Part shown: in pieces, positions 16,733 to 25,722 of the stretch
Position numbering within the stretch: the first letter of the stretch is position 1
How the letters are laid out: each line of letters begins with the position of its first letter
Assembly (NCBI GenBank): GCA_966250385.1
Contig: CBINHC010000013.1
Coordinates: forward strand, 61,634 to 125,633
Direction: 5' to 3'
From: DASWTL01 sp966250385
GTDB taxonomy: Bacteria > Bacteroidota > Bacteroidia > Sphingobacteriales > Sphingobacteriaceae
Length of the DNA: 64,000 nt
Translations under genes and position numbers: made by a program
The notes under the pieces: model-generated
What the model was told of the DNA's origin: nothing
Seen by the model: only the letters and a program-made list of their open reading frames with translations
Databases searched by the model: none

Positions 16733-17554
16733 ATGACAGCAGGTGAACTGGTTCTTTTATTCTTAGGCGGCTGCATGGGCGGGCTTCTTGCCGGACTGCT
16801 CGGTATCGGGGGCGGCCTCATCTTTGTCCTGATCTTCACCAATTATCTTGCAGCAGTGAATGCCCCCGAGGCGACAATGGCGCACTATATCGTCGCCAAT
16901 TCCATGTTTGCGATTTTTTTTGCCGGCGTTTCGGGAAGTATCAAGCATTACCAAAACGGCAATTTCTATCTGAGGCCGGTGGCCATCTCAGGCGTGTCGG
17001 CATCGGCGGCATCGCTGATAACCAGCTACCTCATCACGTCCGGTACCTGGTACGATAAAGAAGTCTTTTCGGTAGTTTTTATTGCCATTACGTCCTATGT
17101 CGCCTACCAGATCCTCACCGGGAAGGACCGGACGGGAGCAGACGATCGCCCTGAACGGTCGTCTTTCGGAACCCTGCTGATCATCGGGGGACTGGGCGGG
17201 ATCCTTGCTGCACTTTCGGGCGTAGGCGGCGGCGTGATCATGGTGCCCATGCTTACGCGGCTGCTGCACATCAATATCAAGAAAGCCACGGCGATTTCGC
17301 TCGGCGTGATCACCGTGATGGCGCTGGTCTCTACGGGGTATGCCATGCTGGTGCCCGAAGCGGTCATTGATATCCCGCATGCATATGGCCTGATCATTCT
17401 GCCTATGGTGCTTCCGGTTGCGGCCGGCTGTGTGATTTGTTCGCCTTTCGGGGTTACCCTGGCAAAAAAAATTCCGCATCAGACGATAAAGGTTATTTTT
17501 GCCTTTTTCCTGGTGATTGTTATCCTCAATATGATTTATAAGTTATGGCTTTGA
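16733..17554 (+). CDS. Sulfite exporter TauE/SafE family permease
   Basis: 273 residues with about eight hydrophobic segments and the two duplicated Gly-rich motifs of the family: GLLAGLLGIGGGLIFVLIF near the start and GGILAALSGVGGGVIMVPML in the middle. Members move sulfite, sulfonates or other small organic anions across the inner membrane; the substrate cannot be told here. The C-terminus overlaps tsaB by 10 bases. Confidence 0.9.
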   Translation: MTAGELVLLFLGGCMGGLLAGLLGIGGGLIFVLIFTNYLAAVNAPEATMAHYIVANSMFAIFFAGVSGSIKHYQNGNFYLRPVAISGVSASAASLITSYLITSGTWYDKEVFSVVFIAITSYVAYQILTGKDRTGADDRPERSSFGTLLIIGGLGGILAALSGVGGGVIMVPMLTRLLHINIKKATAISLGVITVMALVSTGYAMLVPEAVIDIPHAYGLIILPMVLPVAAGCVICSPFGVTLAKKIPHQTIKVIFAFFLVIVILNMIYKLWL

Positions 17555-18225
17555 TCCTTCTGATAGAAACAGCGACGTCGGTTTGTTCTGTTGCCCTCTC
17601 GCGCGACGGGCAGGTAGTGAGTTACCGGGAGGTCAATGAGCCTAACGTACACGCCAGCAGGCTGACCCTGTTCATCGAGGCGGTCATGAAGGAAGCAAAG
17701 GTCAAGTACCGGGACCTGAGCGCCGTAGCTGTCAGCAAGGGGCCGGGATCCTATACCGGGTTGCGGATCGGTGTCTCCACCGCCAAAGGGCTCTGTTTTG
17801 CGCTGGGGATCCCGCTGATCGCGGTCGATACGCTCTTTGCCATGGCGACCGGATTCCTGCAGGCCGGCGAACGGTTTGAGGGGGGCCGGCTGTGCCCGAT
17901 GATCGATGCCCGGAGGATGGAAGTCTATATGGCCGTATTCAGTGCCGGAATGGAGATACTGGAGCCTGTCCAGGCACGTATCCTGGATGAACGGACCTTT
18001 GCGGAATATCCGGAGATCGTGCTGTTTGGAGACGGAGCTGAAAAATGCCGGGCGTTATTCGCCGGGCATCGCAATATCCGTATCGAAACTTTTGAAAACT
18101 CGGCACGCCACCTCAGTACTCCGGCATTTCAGAAGTTCGGGGAAAAGGAGTTCGAGGACGTGGCCTACTTCGAACCGTTCTACCTGAAGGATTTTGTTGC
18201 GGGTAAACAAAAAGGCCAGGCCTGA
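17545..18225 (+). CDS. tsaB: tRNA threonylcarbamoyladenosine biosynthesis protein TsaB
   Basis: 226 residues: LLIETATSVCSVALSRDG (ASKHA nucleotide fold start), KGPGSYTGLRIGVSTAKGL and the IDARRMEVYMAVF block are diagnostic of TsaB. It partners TsaD and TsaE in forming t6A37 on ANN-decoding tRNAs and is a non-catalytic scaffold. The neighbour upstream overlaps by 10 bases; the downstream gene is convergent and the two stops abut exactly (18225/18226). Confidence 0.94.
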   Translation: MALILLIETATSVCSVALSRDGQVVSYREVNEPNVHASRLTLFIEAVMKEAKVKYRDLSAVAVSKGPGSYTGLRIGVSTAKGLCFALGIPLIAVDTLFAMATGFLQAGERFEGGRLCPMIDARRMEVYMAVFSAGMEILEPVQARILDERTFAEYPEIVLFGDGAEKCRALFAGHRNIRIETFENSARHLSTPAFQKFGEKEFEDVAYFEPFYLKDFVAGKQKGQA

Positions 18226-19653
18226 TCATTCCGTCCGCCGGCGTTTCAGTCCGGATGTCAGTCTTTTTAAAATTCCGGGTTTTTCTTCGCGGATATTGAC
18301 GACACCGGGGATGCTGCGCGCATTCAGCGGGTGCTCCTGAACCGGGCCGAACCGGAACCCCATGCCGAAGTACACGGATGCCCCCGTATATCCGCTGCCG
18401 TTTTCCGTAGTATTTCCCAGCAGGTTTTTGGCAGCGTGGTAAGTTTTAAACAGCTGGTCTGAGCCGATGAACCACTCAAAATTGGGCGTCTTGTACAGTG
18501 CTTGTCCCCCGAGCTGGAAATACCGGTTCAGGTTGTAATCGCCCAGGACCGTGAACATGAAACTGCGCACCCTGAGGTGGTTCACCAGGGCGATGTCTCC
18601 GCCCCGATAGAAGAGGCTTTTGGACAGGACCAGGTTCGGACGGTACCAGCCCAGATCGCGCTCAATAAGGATCTCGGCCTTTCCGTCGGTCGGAGCAAAA
18701 AAGCCCTGCTCTTCGGTAGTTTCCTTGATAAACGCTTTCATGTCCTTCAGAAAGTCCTTTCTTCCGTCCGGGCTGCTGGTGCTCCCGACCGGCAGTTCCC
18801 CGTCAAAGGAGTATGTGCGCGAACTGCGGTGCCACCGGATCATGCCGAGATCCTTCAGGTTTCCCATAACGGTCCAGCCTCCCCGGGCCTGGTGACGGAT
18901 GCCGAGCGATACCGACACCCCGGGATTCCGGAATGCAGGCACAGCCTCACGGGCCAGATCAAGCTCGTCAAAACCGGCATTGGAACGATAGGATCCATGA
19001 AGGTCCAGTACGTGACTGTTTTCCCCGAGACTGATCGATGAGCGGGTGATCTCAAACTTGTTGTAGAGCATCCCGCTAAGGGCGCTCAGTTTCAGGCCGA
19101 CGCCTGTTCTCCTGTCGAGGTCTTCCCGGTAAGTCAGGCTGAACTGATGATAGAGCTGCTGGAACCCCTTGTCATTAAAAAGTCCCGCGGTCGCCAGCTG
19201 GTCAGGCGTCGAGAACCGGCTGACGTTGTCGATCAGCACCAGTGTTTCGTTGGTTGTACGTACCCGGCCGGATTGGCGGATCTGCCAGGAAAACCCGATC
19301 TCCCGGTCCCAGTAAATATTCCTGAACGTCCGGAACGTGAGCAGGTAGTTGTTGCTGTTCAGCACCAGTTCATTGCTTTGGCCTTCACCGATGGGGAGGT
19401 CTCCGTTGATCACGCGCTTAAAGACCAGGTCTTTAAAGGATTGCTGTGCCGGGCCGGTAAATGCCGAATGGAAGGACACTGCCGGTATAAGAAAATTAAA
19501 GGCGTATTTCCGGCTGCTGTCAACCTGGAAGGTTTTCTGGGCCGGATTCTCAAAGCCGTCAACAAGCGTCCTGGTGTTGGTCAGGCCAAACTGCTGGGCG
19601 AATGTCAAATTGCTGAACAGGGATAGCAGCAGGCATAGGACCGCTCTCTTCAT
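18226..19653 (-). CDS. Secreted outer-membrane beta-barrel-like protein (DUF5723-like)
   Basis: 475 residues with a Sec signal (MKRAVLCLLLSLFSNLTFAQ) and then alternating beta-strand pattern (YLLTFRTFRNIYWDREIGFSWQ and similar) consistent with an outer-membrane barrel. The LTNTRTLVDGFENPAQ opening and the late GYTGASVYFGMGFRFGP strand resemble DUF5723 family proteins of Bacteroidota. Function unknown; not part of a recognisable secretion operon. It lies 32 bases after the stop of the next minus-strand gene, so the two may be co-transcribed. Confidence 0.7.
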   Translation of the reverse strand: MKRAVLCLLLSLFSNLTFAQQFGLTNTRTLVDGFENPAQKTFQVDSSRKYAFNFLIPAVSFHSAFTGPAQQSFKDLVFKRVINGDLPIGEGQSNELVLNSNNYLLTFRTFRNIYWDREIGFSWQIRQSGRVRTTNETLVLIDNVSRFSTPDQLATAGLFNDKGFQQLYHQFSLTYREDLDRRTGVGLKLSALSGMLYNKFEITRSSISLGENSHVLDLHGSYRSNAGFDELDLAREAVPAFRNPGVSVSLGIRHQARGGWTVMGNLKDLGMIRWHRSSRTYSFDGELPVGSTSSPDGRKDFLKDMKAFIKETTEEQGFFAPTDGKAEILIERDLGWYRPNLVLSKSLFYRGGDIALVNHLRVRSFMFTVLGDYNLNRYFQLGGQALYKTPNFEWFIGSDQLFKTYHAAKNLLGNTTENGSGYTGASVYFGMGFRFGPVQEHPLNARSIPGVVNIREEKPGILKRLTSGLKRRRTE

Positions 19654-19685
19654 AGGCTCATCGGCTGCTTCTAATTTAGAAAAAA

Positions 19686-21296
19686 TTATTTGATCGGGGT
19701 ATCGATGGTCCGTAACAGGGAGTCACTGATCACGGGGACGGGTTCGGCTTCCCGCACCGTCGCCAGATACAGGTTCGTGAAGAAGTGTCCGTCATCACTG
19801 GTCCACTGGTAGGAAAGCCCGTAGAAGTTGCTTAGCGGGCTTTGCTTGCCGGCAAAACTGCTTCCGAAGGTTCCCTTCAGGGTGCTGCGCGTGATGCTCC
19901 GTGAATTCCCGTTGTGAATGAACAGGGATATGTTGGACTGGTTGCTGACCAGCTGTTCAAACGAACGGTAACGGGGCGTGGTATAGAGGAAAAATTCACG
20001 CTCGTAATCCCGGACATAGTTCCGGAGTCCGGCAAGGGAGTTGGAGAACACCAGCAGATTGTCGGAGATGTAATAATACGGCTTCCTGAAGGACCTGTAC
20101 GGGTCGCCGAAATAGAAATAAAGGAGGTTCGGATAATTCAGCTTCCGGATCCCGCCCTCAGCTTCCCGGCTGAGCGGCTCCAACAGGAATCCGAGCTTCC
20201 GGCCGTCCTTCACACGGATGATCCCGAAGCGTTCGTGGTTGGCTGTCTGGAAGGTGCTGAATTCGCTGGACCAGTTCTCGCGGATATCCCGTTCCGGATC
20301 GATCCCCGTTTCGGCGGTCATCTTCCGCAGGTCCTCCGTCAGTCTTTCCAGTTCCCCGCGGCCGCTGAAAAGCTTCCGGAGGTCTGTTTCGAACCGCCGG
20401 TAGTCCGTCAGTCCGAACTGGATGGCATTGGCGGTGGATTGCGGGATCAGGCGCATCAGCGTTCCATCGGCCGCCGACTGGTGCAGAAAGAGGTTCAGGT
20501 ATCCGGGCTTGAGAGTGTCGACGGTGGTGATGCCGTTGAACATGATGGCATCGCTCTTGAAATTCATATTCAGGGTAGAGAACCCGCTGATATTATTGAG
20601 CAGGCTGAAGTTTCCGCTCAGTTTATTCCGGTAAAAGCCGCTCAGGAAGGGCAGGAGTGTCCGGTAGTTGATGAACAGGTTGAGGATGGAGTTCCGGCTC
20701 CCGGCCGTTCCCGCATTGATCTCCTTGATAAAATCCGCTCCGATCCCGGGGGACTTTTTCCCCGCCACCTTATCCAGGAGGTCTTTTGAAAAGCTGCCTG
20801 CGGCGTATGTTCCGTCAAGGAGGAGGTAGAACGGCTCCCGATTACCGCCCAACGTCAGCGCCAGCAGCGGGCCAACTTTGCGTACGGAGTCCGGTCCCCC
20901 CAGGAAGGCGATCAGCTTCCTTTCCGGCACCGGCTCTTTGAGGCCGACCGACCAGAGCAGGCTCACGCTGTCTTTTTCATGGTGCAGGGATATGAAGACC
21001 TTCTGGTCATCCAGCAAAGCCGCCAGCTGCCGGTTATTCCCGAAAAGGGTTTTCATTGCCTGCATCTTTTCGGAGCGGCCGTGACCCAGGAGGTATTCGA
21101 ACAGGGGATAATCCCTGAAGATCTCGTAGAAGGTCCGGTCATGCGGAAACTCCAGCACCAGAGCGGCATCGGCCGGGATGGCCGCCAGGACCGCATCACT
21201 TTTCCGGCTGTCCACCGACAGATTCGAAAAATATCTGAAAGCCAGGTATATGGTGAGGACCAGCAGGATGCAGGTAAGAACAAGGAACTTCTTCAT
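19686..21296 (-). CDS. Hypothetical envelope protein with N-terminal membrane anchor (536 aa)
   Basis: I do not recognise a named family. The N-terminus MKKFLVLTCILLVLTIYLAF is an uncleaved anchor or signal; the rest is a soluble extracytoplasmic domain with motifs such as AIPADAALVLEFPHDRTFYEI and a long segment without repeats. Proteins of this type (about 550 residues, IPxDAxLVLExP near the start) are found in Bacteroidota and resemble DUF3352-like proteins. It is likely the first gene of a pair with the DUF5723-like barrel. Confidence 0.6.
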   Translation of the reverse strand: MKKFLVLTCILLVLTIYLAFRYFSNLSVDSRKSDAVLAAIPADAALVLEFPHDRTFYEIFRDYPLFEYLLGHGRSEKMQAMKTLFGNNRQLAALLDDQKVFISLHHEKDSVSLLWSVGLKEPVPERKLIAFLGGPDSVRKVGPLLALTLGGNREPFYLLLDGTYAAGSFSKDLLDKVAGKKSPGIGADFIKEINAGTAGSRNSILNLFINYRTLLPFLSGFYRNKLSGNFSLLNNISGFSTLNMNFKSDAIMFNGITTVDTLKPGYLNLFLHQSAADGTLMRLIPQSTANAIQFGLTDYRRFETDLRKLFSGRGELERLTEDLRKMTAETGIDPERDIRENWSSEFSTFQTANHERFGIIRVKDGRKLGFLLEPLSREAEGGIRKLNYPNLLYFYFGDPYRSFRKPYYYISDNLLVFSNSLAGLRNYVRDYEREFFLYTTPRYRSFEQLVSNQSNISLFIHNGNSRSITRSTLKGTFGSSFAGKQSPLSNFYGLSYQWTSDDGHFFTNLYLATVREAEPVPVISDSLLRTIDTPIK

Positions 21297-21380
21297 AGTT
21301 TACCGGGGACAGCATAAATTATCGGGGATGCCGTAAAGAATATAAACAGTTTACTAATTTAGCCTTTTGCCACCTTAATC

Positions 21381-21767
21381 ATGAATAAAAGAATAATTTT
21401 AACGGCCGCCATACTGGGGATCCTGGCAGTGAGCCTGGGCGCTTTCGGTGCTCATGCCCTCAAAGCAATCGTCCCGGCAGAAGCTGTCGCCCTCTGGAAG
21501 ACCGGCGTTGAGTATCACTTCTATCATACGCTTGCCCTGTTATTCCTGGGCCTGGTGCCGGGGGAAAATCACCGGTATGTCCGCATCAGTTCATACTGCA
21601 TGCTGGCCGGTATCGTCCTGTTTTCAGGTTCCCTGTACCTGCTGGCACTGCGGGACGTGCTCGGATCCGGTTACGGAAGTATCCTGGGCCCCATAACTCC
21701 GATCGGCGGACTGCTGTTTATCCTGGGGTGGTTTTATCTGGTTTTGGCAGTACTGAAAAATAAATAA
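21381..21767 (+). CDS. DUF423 family small membrane protein
   Basis: 128 residues with four hydrophobic helices and the family pattern GAFGAHALK, VEYHFYHTLALL and GGLLFILGWFYLVL. DUF423 proteins (YgdD-like) are inner-membrane proteins of unknown function. Stop TAA and the ATG of priA share a base (TAATG), indicating translational coupling. Confidence 0.9.
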   Translation: MNKRIILTAAILGILAVSLGAFGAHALKAIVPAEAVALWKTGVEYHFYHTLALLFLGLVPGENHRYVRISSYCMLAGIVLFSGSLYLLALRDVLGSGYGSILGPITPIGGLLFILGWFYLVLAVLKNK

Positions 21768-24244
21768 TGCTCGAGTTTCAGGAGGTACATCCGCACGAGC
21801 GGAAAACGCTGTTCGTTGAGGTGGTCCTGCCCCTGAGCATAAGCAAGACCTATACCTACCGCGTTCCTTTCCAGCTGAACGAAGCGGTCGGGGTTGGGAA
21901 AAGGGTGATCGTCCAGTTCGGCAAGAGCAGAATCTACACAGCGGTCATTTACCGGATCACCGAAGAGGCGCCGGCCTATGATTCCAAATACCTGATTGAC
22001 GTACTCGATGATGTGCCGGTGGTGACCCCTGTGCAGCTGAAGCTCTGGGACTGGATCTGCGAATATTACCTGTGTCACCCGGGGGAGGTGATGAATGCCG
22101 CCCTGCCGGCGGCGCTGAAGCTGGCCAGCGAGACCCGTATCCTGCTTCAGCCGGACGCGGTGATCGATAAATCCGAACTGTCGGACAAGGAATACCTGAT
22201 CATCGACGCGCTGGAGATCCAGCCGGAGCTGATGATCAGTGACATCGTCAAGCTCCTGGGGCAGAAAACCGTATTCCCGATACTCAAAGCCCTTTTTGAA
22301 AAGGGCCATATCCATATTTCCGAAGAGATTCAGGAAAAGTACAAGCCGCGTACCCGGGCCTTTATCCGCCTGGATCCGGAGTACGAGGATCCCGGAAACC
22401 GGAGGCACCTGTTCGCCACGCTAGAAAAGGCGCCCAAGCAGCTGGATGCCCTGCTGGCCTGGTTCAAGCTCAGCAAGGACCGGCCGGCCGTCAGCAAGGC
22501 CGACCTCCTGGAGGAAGCCGGCTGCGGGCCTTCCGCACTGAAGGCGCTGCTGGACAAAAAGATCTTCCTCCAGGAACACCAGCAGGTCAGCCGCCTGGCG
22601 TCCTACGATCAGGACCTGGAGCACTTCAGCTTAAGTGAAGCGCAGTCCCGTGCCCATGATGAAATCGTCCGGGGCTTCACCGAAAAGGACGTGGTGCTGC
22701 TTCACGGGATCACCTCTTCGGGGAAGACTCAGATCTACGTGAAACTGATCGAGGAGATGATCGCGACCGGAATGCAGGTATTGTACCTGCTGCCCGAGAT
22801 CGCCCTCACGGCCCAGATTATCGAACGCCTCCGGAAGTATTTTGGCGGGAAGATCGGTATCTATCATTCCAAGTTCAGTGATAATGAGCGGGCCGAAGTC
22901 TGGCAGAAGGTGCTGAAGGGAGAGTACCAGGTGGTCCTGGGAGCCAGGTCGTCGATCTTCCTGCCGTTCAGCCGGCTCGGACTGATTATCGTCGACGAGG
23001 AGCATGAGACCTCCTATAAACAGTTTGATCCGGCCCCCCGGTATCATGCGCGGGATACGGCCGTGTTCCTTGCCCATCTGTTCGGGGCCAAGGTCCTTTT
23101 AGGGTCGGCCACACCCAGTCTGGAAAGTTACTACAACGCAAAGATCAAGAAATATGCGCTGGTGGAACTCAACGAGCGTTTCGGCGGGGTCCAGCTGCCG
23201 CAGATCCAGGTGGTGAGCATCGCGCAGGAAACGCGTGATAAGACCATCCGCTCACATTTTACCAGCGTGCTGCTCCGGGAGATCCAGGAAGCCCTTGTCC
23301 GCAGGGAGCAGGTGATCCTATTCCAGAACCGCAGAGGCTACACGCCCTTCCTGCTCTGCGCCACCTGCGGCTTTACGCCCAAGTGCATCAACTGCGATGT
23401 CAGTCTGACCTATCATAAGGCCACCGGCCGGCTGCACTGCCATTACTGCGGCTACAAGCAGGAGGTGCTGACCGAATGCCCGGCATGCGGGTCGACCCGG
23501 ATCGAGCAGAAAGGCTTCGGTACCGAAAAGATCGAAGACGAGCTCCGGCTGATCTTCCCGGAAATCCGGGTGGCCCGGATGGACCTGGACTCCACGCGGG
23601 CGAAGCTCAGTTTCCAGAACCTGCTGAACGACTTTGAAGACGGGCGGATTGACGTGATGGTCGGCACGCAGATGGTGGCCAAGGGACTCGACTTCGGGAA
23701 CGTCACCACTATCGGGATCATCAATGCGGACAGCCTGCTGAACTACCCGGACTTCCGTGCATTTGAACGCAGTTATCAGCTGCTCGCCCAGGTCGCCGGA
23801 AGGGCTGGTCGCCGGGACAAGCAGGGAAAGGTAATCATTCAGGCCTATGATACCAGCCACCGCGTGCTGAGCCAGACGATCCGGAACGATTACCATGAAC
23901 TGTTTCTTACCGAGGTGACCGAGCGGAAGAACTTTCACTATCCGCCGCTGTTCCGCCTGATCAAACTCGATATCAAGCACAAGGACCAGATGAAATTGCA
24001 GGTGGTCGCGCAAAATCTGGCCAAAACGCTGAAGCAGCAGTTCGGCGATCGTATTCTTGGTCCGGAGACTCCGCTGATCAGCCGCGTCCGCAACTATTAT
24101 ATCCAATCGGTGATGATCAAGGCAGAGAAGGAAGGGGTGTCGGTCATGAAGATCAAATCAGTCCTCAGGGACATCCTCCGGCGCTTTGAGGGCGATCCGG
24201 CCAATAAGGGCGCCTTCGTGCAGATCGATGTCGATCCGTTTTGA
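21767..24244 (+). CDS. priA: Primosomal protein N' (replication restart helicase)
   Basis: 825 residues. N-terminal DNA-binding domain (about 10-110), Walker A in LLHGITSSGKTQIYVKL, DEEH box in LIIVDEEHETSYKQ, and the eight-cysteine zinc cluster from CATCGFTPKCINCDV through CHYCGYK and CPACGS, then motif VAGRAGRRDKQG. PriA recognises stalled forks and reloads the replicative helicase. Coupled to the DUF423 gene by a TAATG overlap. Confidence 0.97.
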   Translation: MLEFQEVHPHERKTLFVEVVLPLSISKTYTYRVPFQLNEAVGVGKRVIVQFGKSRIYTAVIYRITEEAPAYDSKYLIDVLDDVPVVTPVQLKLWDWICEYYLCHPGEVMNAALPAALKLASETRILLQPDAVIDKSELSDKEYLIIDALEIQPELMISDIVKLLGQKTVFPILKALFEKGHIHISEEIQEKYKPRTRAFIRLDPEYEDPGNRRHLFATLEKAPKQLDALLAWFKLSKDRPAVSKADLLEEAGCGPSALKALLDKKIFLQEHQQVSRLASYDQDLEHFSLSEAQSRAHDEIVRGFTEKDVVLLHGITSSGKTQIYVKLIEEMIATGMQVLYLLPEIALTAQIIERLRKYFGGKIGIYHSKFSDNERAEVWQKVLKGEYQVVLGARSSIFLPFSRLGLIIVDEEHETSYKQFDPAPRYHARDTAVFLAHLFGAKVLLGSATPSLESYYNAKIKKYALVELNERFGGVQLPQIQVVSIAQETRDKTIRSHFTSVLLREIQEALVRREQVILFQNRRGYTPFLLCATCGFTPKCINCDVSLTYHKATGRLHCHYCGYKQEVLTECPACGSTRIEQKGFGTEKIEDELRLIFPEIRVARMDLDSTRAKLSFQNLLNDFEDGRIDVMVGTQMVAKGLDFGNVTTIGIINADSLLNYPDFRAFERSYQLLAQVAGRAGRRDKQGKVIIQAYDTSHRVLSQTIRNDYHELFLTEVTERKNFHYPPLFRLIKLDIKHKDQMKLQVVAQNLAKTLKQQFGDRILGPETPLISRVRNYYIQSVMIKAEKEGVSVMKIKSVLRDILRRFEGDPANKGAFVQIDVDPF

Positions 24245-24334
24245 CGGCTGAGCATGTGAATAAAGTTTTGACCTGAATGGTAAGTTCTTAGCTAGGATTA
24301 TGCTTCAGGATTGTCTTTTTTCTTAATTCTGCCC

Positions 24335-24342
24335 TAAATTTG
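24335..24342 (+). promoter_or_regulatory. -7 element TAAATTTG before pcm
   Basis: Exact TAnnTTTG ending 7 bases before ATG 24350; a TTG (24311-24313) lies 21 bases upstream as a possible -33 element. Confidence 0.55.
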
Positions 24343-24349
24343 AGGTGAA

Positions 24350-25006
24350 ATGGCTTACAAGTTCGTGGATAATTACCGGGAGAAGGGTGCCCGTAAGAAA
24401 CTGGTCGAGGTATTGAAGGAAAAAGGAATCGAGGATCGGAACGTGCTTGCCGCCATCGGAAAGGTGCCCCGCCATTTCTTCTTTGATGAGACTTTCTGGA
24501 CCCAGGCCTACAAGGACATCGCTTTCCCGATAGGGGAGGGACAAACCATATCACAACCCTATACCGTTGCTTACCAGTCCCAGCTGATGCATATCCGTAA
24601 GGGGGATAAGGTTCTGGAGATCGGAACCGGTTCCGGTTACCAGACCTGTGTGCTGCTGGAGCTCGGCGCCACGGTCTATACCATTGAACGTCAGGAAGCT
24701 CTTTTTGAACGCGGCCGGGTGTTCCTGGAGCGGATGAACTATCATCCGGTCTTTTTCCTTGGCGACGGATCCCGCGGAATCCCGGAACATGCGCCGTTTG
24801 ACAAGATCCTGGTCACAGCCGGGGCTCCTTTTGTGCCGGAAGTTCTGCTGAAACAACTGAAGGTCGGCGGACTCATCGTGATCCCCGTCGGTGACGAAAA
24901 AAGCCAGAAAATGGTTACGGTCCTTCGCGTAAGCGAGAATGAGTACGAAAAGATCGAACTGGATACATTCCGGTTTGTACCGCTGGTGGGCGACCAGGCC
25001 TGGTAA
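24350..25006 (+). CDS. pcm: Protein-L-isoaspartate O-methyltransferase
   Basis: 218 residues. Family core GEGQTISQPYTVAYQSQL followed by SAM motif I VLEIGTGSGYQTCVL, and ILVTAGAPFVPEVLLKQL. It methylates isoaspartyl residues to start repair of aged proteins. The gene is convergent with smpB; a small hairpin CATCCC-GTA-GGGATG (25030-25044) lies between the two stops. Confidence 0.95.
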   Translation: MAYKFVDNYREKGARKKLVEVLKEKGIEDRNVLAAIGKVPRHFFFDETFWTQAYKDIAFPIGEGQTISQPYTVAYQSQLMHIRKGDKVLEIGTGSGYQTCVLLELGATVYTIERQEALFERGRVFLERMNYHPVFFLGDGSRGIPEHAPFDKILVTAGAPFVPEVLLKQLKVGGLIVIPVGDEKSQKMVTVLRVSENEYEKIELDTFRFVPLVGDQAW

Positions 25007-25046
25007 TCCTTACTTCACCAAGGCGGCCGCATCCCGTAGGGATGTC

Positions 25047-25496
25047 TCACCTTTTCATAGCGCGGTCCAGTTCAATCTTCGATTCCCGGTCCTTTATGGT
25101 GTCACGCTTGTCATAGATCTTCTTGCCCTGGGCCAGGCCAATCTCGAGTTTGGCAAACCCGCGGTCGCTGATGAAAAGAGCAAGCGGGACGATCGTGAAG
25201 CCTTTTTCCTCGCCTTTTTCACGCAGTTTTCTGAGTTCCTTCTTGTTCAGAAGCAGTACCCGGTCCCGTTTCATCTCGTGGTTGTAAAACGACCCGTGGG
25301 AGTATTCAGCAATATGCATGTTGCGGACAAAAAGCTCGTCGTTGATGAACGTGCAGTAAGCATCACTCAGGTTAGCTTTGCCTTCCCGTATGGATTTGAT
25401 TTCCGTTCCCAGCAGCTTGATGCCCGCCGTGAACTTTTCAAGAATGTGATACTCAAAATACGCCTTCTTATTCCTGATATTTAGATCGCTTCCCAT
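25047..25496 (-). CDS. smpB: SsrA-binding protein
   Basis: 149 residues with the SmpB core: NKKAYFEYHILEKFTAGIKL, GTEIKSIREGKANLSDAY and LALFISDRGFAKLEIGLAQGKKIYDKRDT. It brings tmRNA to stalled ribosomes. No tmRNA gene is visible nearby. Basic C-terminal tail is short. Confidence 0.96.
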   Translation of the reverse strand: MGSDLNIRNKKAYFEYHILEKFTAGIKLLGTEIKSIREGKANLSDAYCTFINDELFVRNMHIAEYSHGSFYNHEMKRDRVLLLNKKELRKLREKGEEKGFTIVPLALFISDRGFAKLEIGLAQGKKIYDKRDTIKDRESKIELDRAMKR

Positions 25497-25677
25497 AAAG
25501 CGCTAATATCCGAAAGAATTGCCAATTCCTGCGTCTTTTTTAAAAGTAACGACTTTTGCCGGGCTCAGTCCCCGGGGCTGCGGGCCTTATTATCCCTCGT
25601 AGGAATGCCTTTGATTTCAGTCAATTACCGGAAATCGGCAAACAATCTGCGGATTTATACATTATTCTAAATATTGT

Positions 25678-25693
25678 TTTAGAGTATTCTAAA
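25678..25693. promoter_or_regulatory. Candidate MntR/DtxR operator TTTAGA-GTAT-TCTAAA upstream of the TonB receptor
   Basis: Perfect 6-base inverted arms with a 4-base centre. It sits between a TTG (25674-25676) and an ATACTTTG element (25697-25704, one transposed pair from TAnnTTTG), i.e. in the promoter spacer where a bound repressor would block polymerase. An extra TCTAAA half site lies at 25666-25671. The same palindrome precedes the mntR-like gene at 30571-30586. Confidence 0.7.
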
Positions 25694-25722
25694 TTTATAC
25701 TTTGGCGAGTCTAATTTTAAAT

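Noticed and set aside
19669..19681. TTCTAA-T-TTAGAA inverted repeat upstream of the DUF5723-like gene as a third MntR site
   Set aside because: The arms are in the opposite orientation and spacing differs from TTTAGA-N4-TCTAAA, so it is not the same operator.
19914..20789. 291-residue frame opposite the 536-residue envelope protein
   Set aside because: The minus-strand frame has a signal anchor and coherent composition; the plus-strand one has neither.
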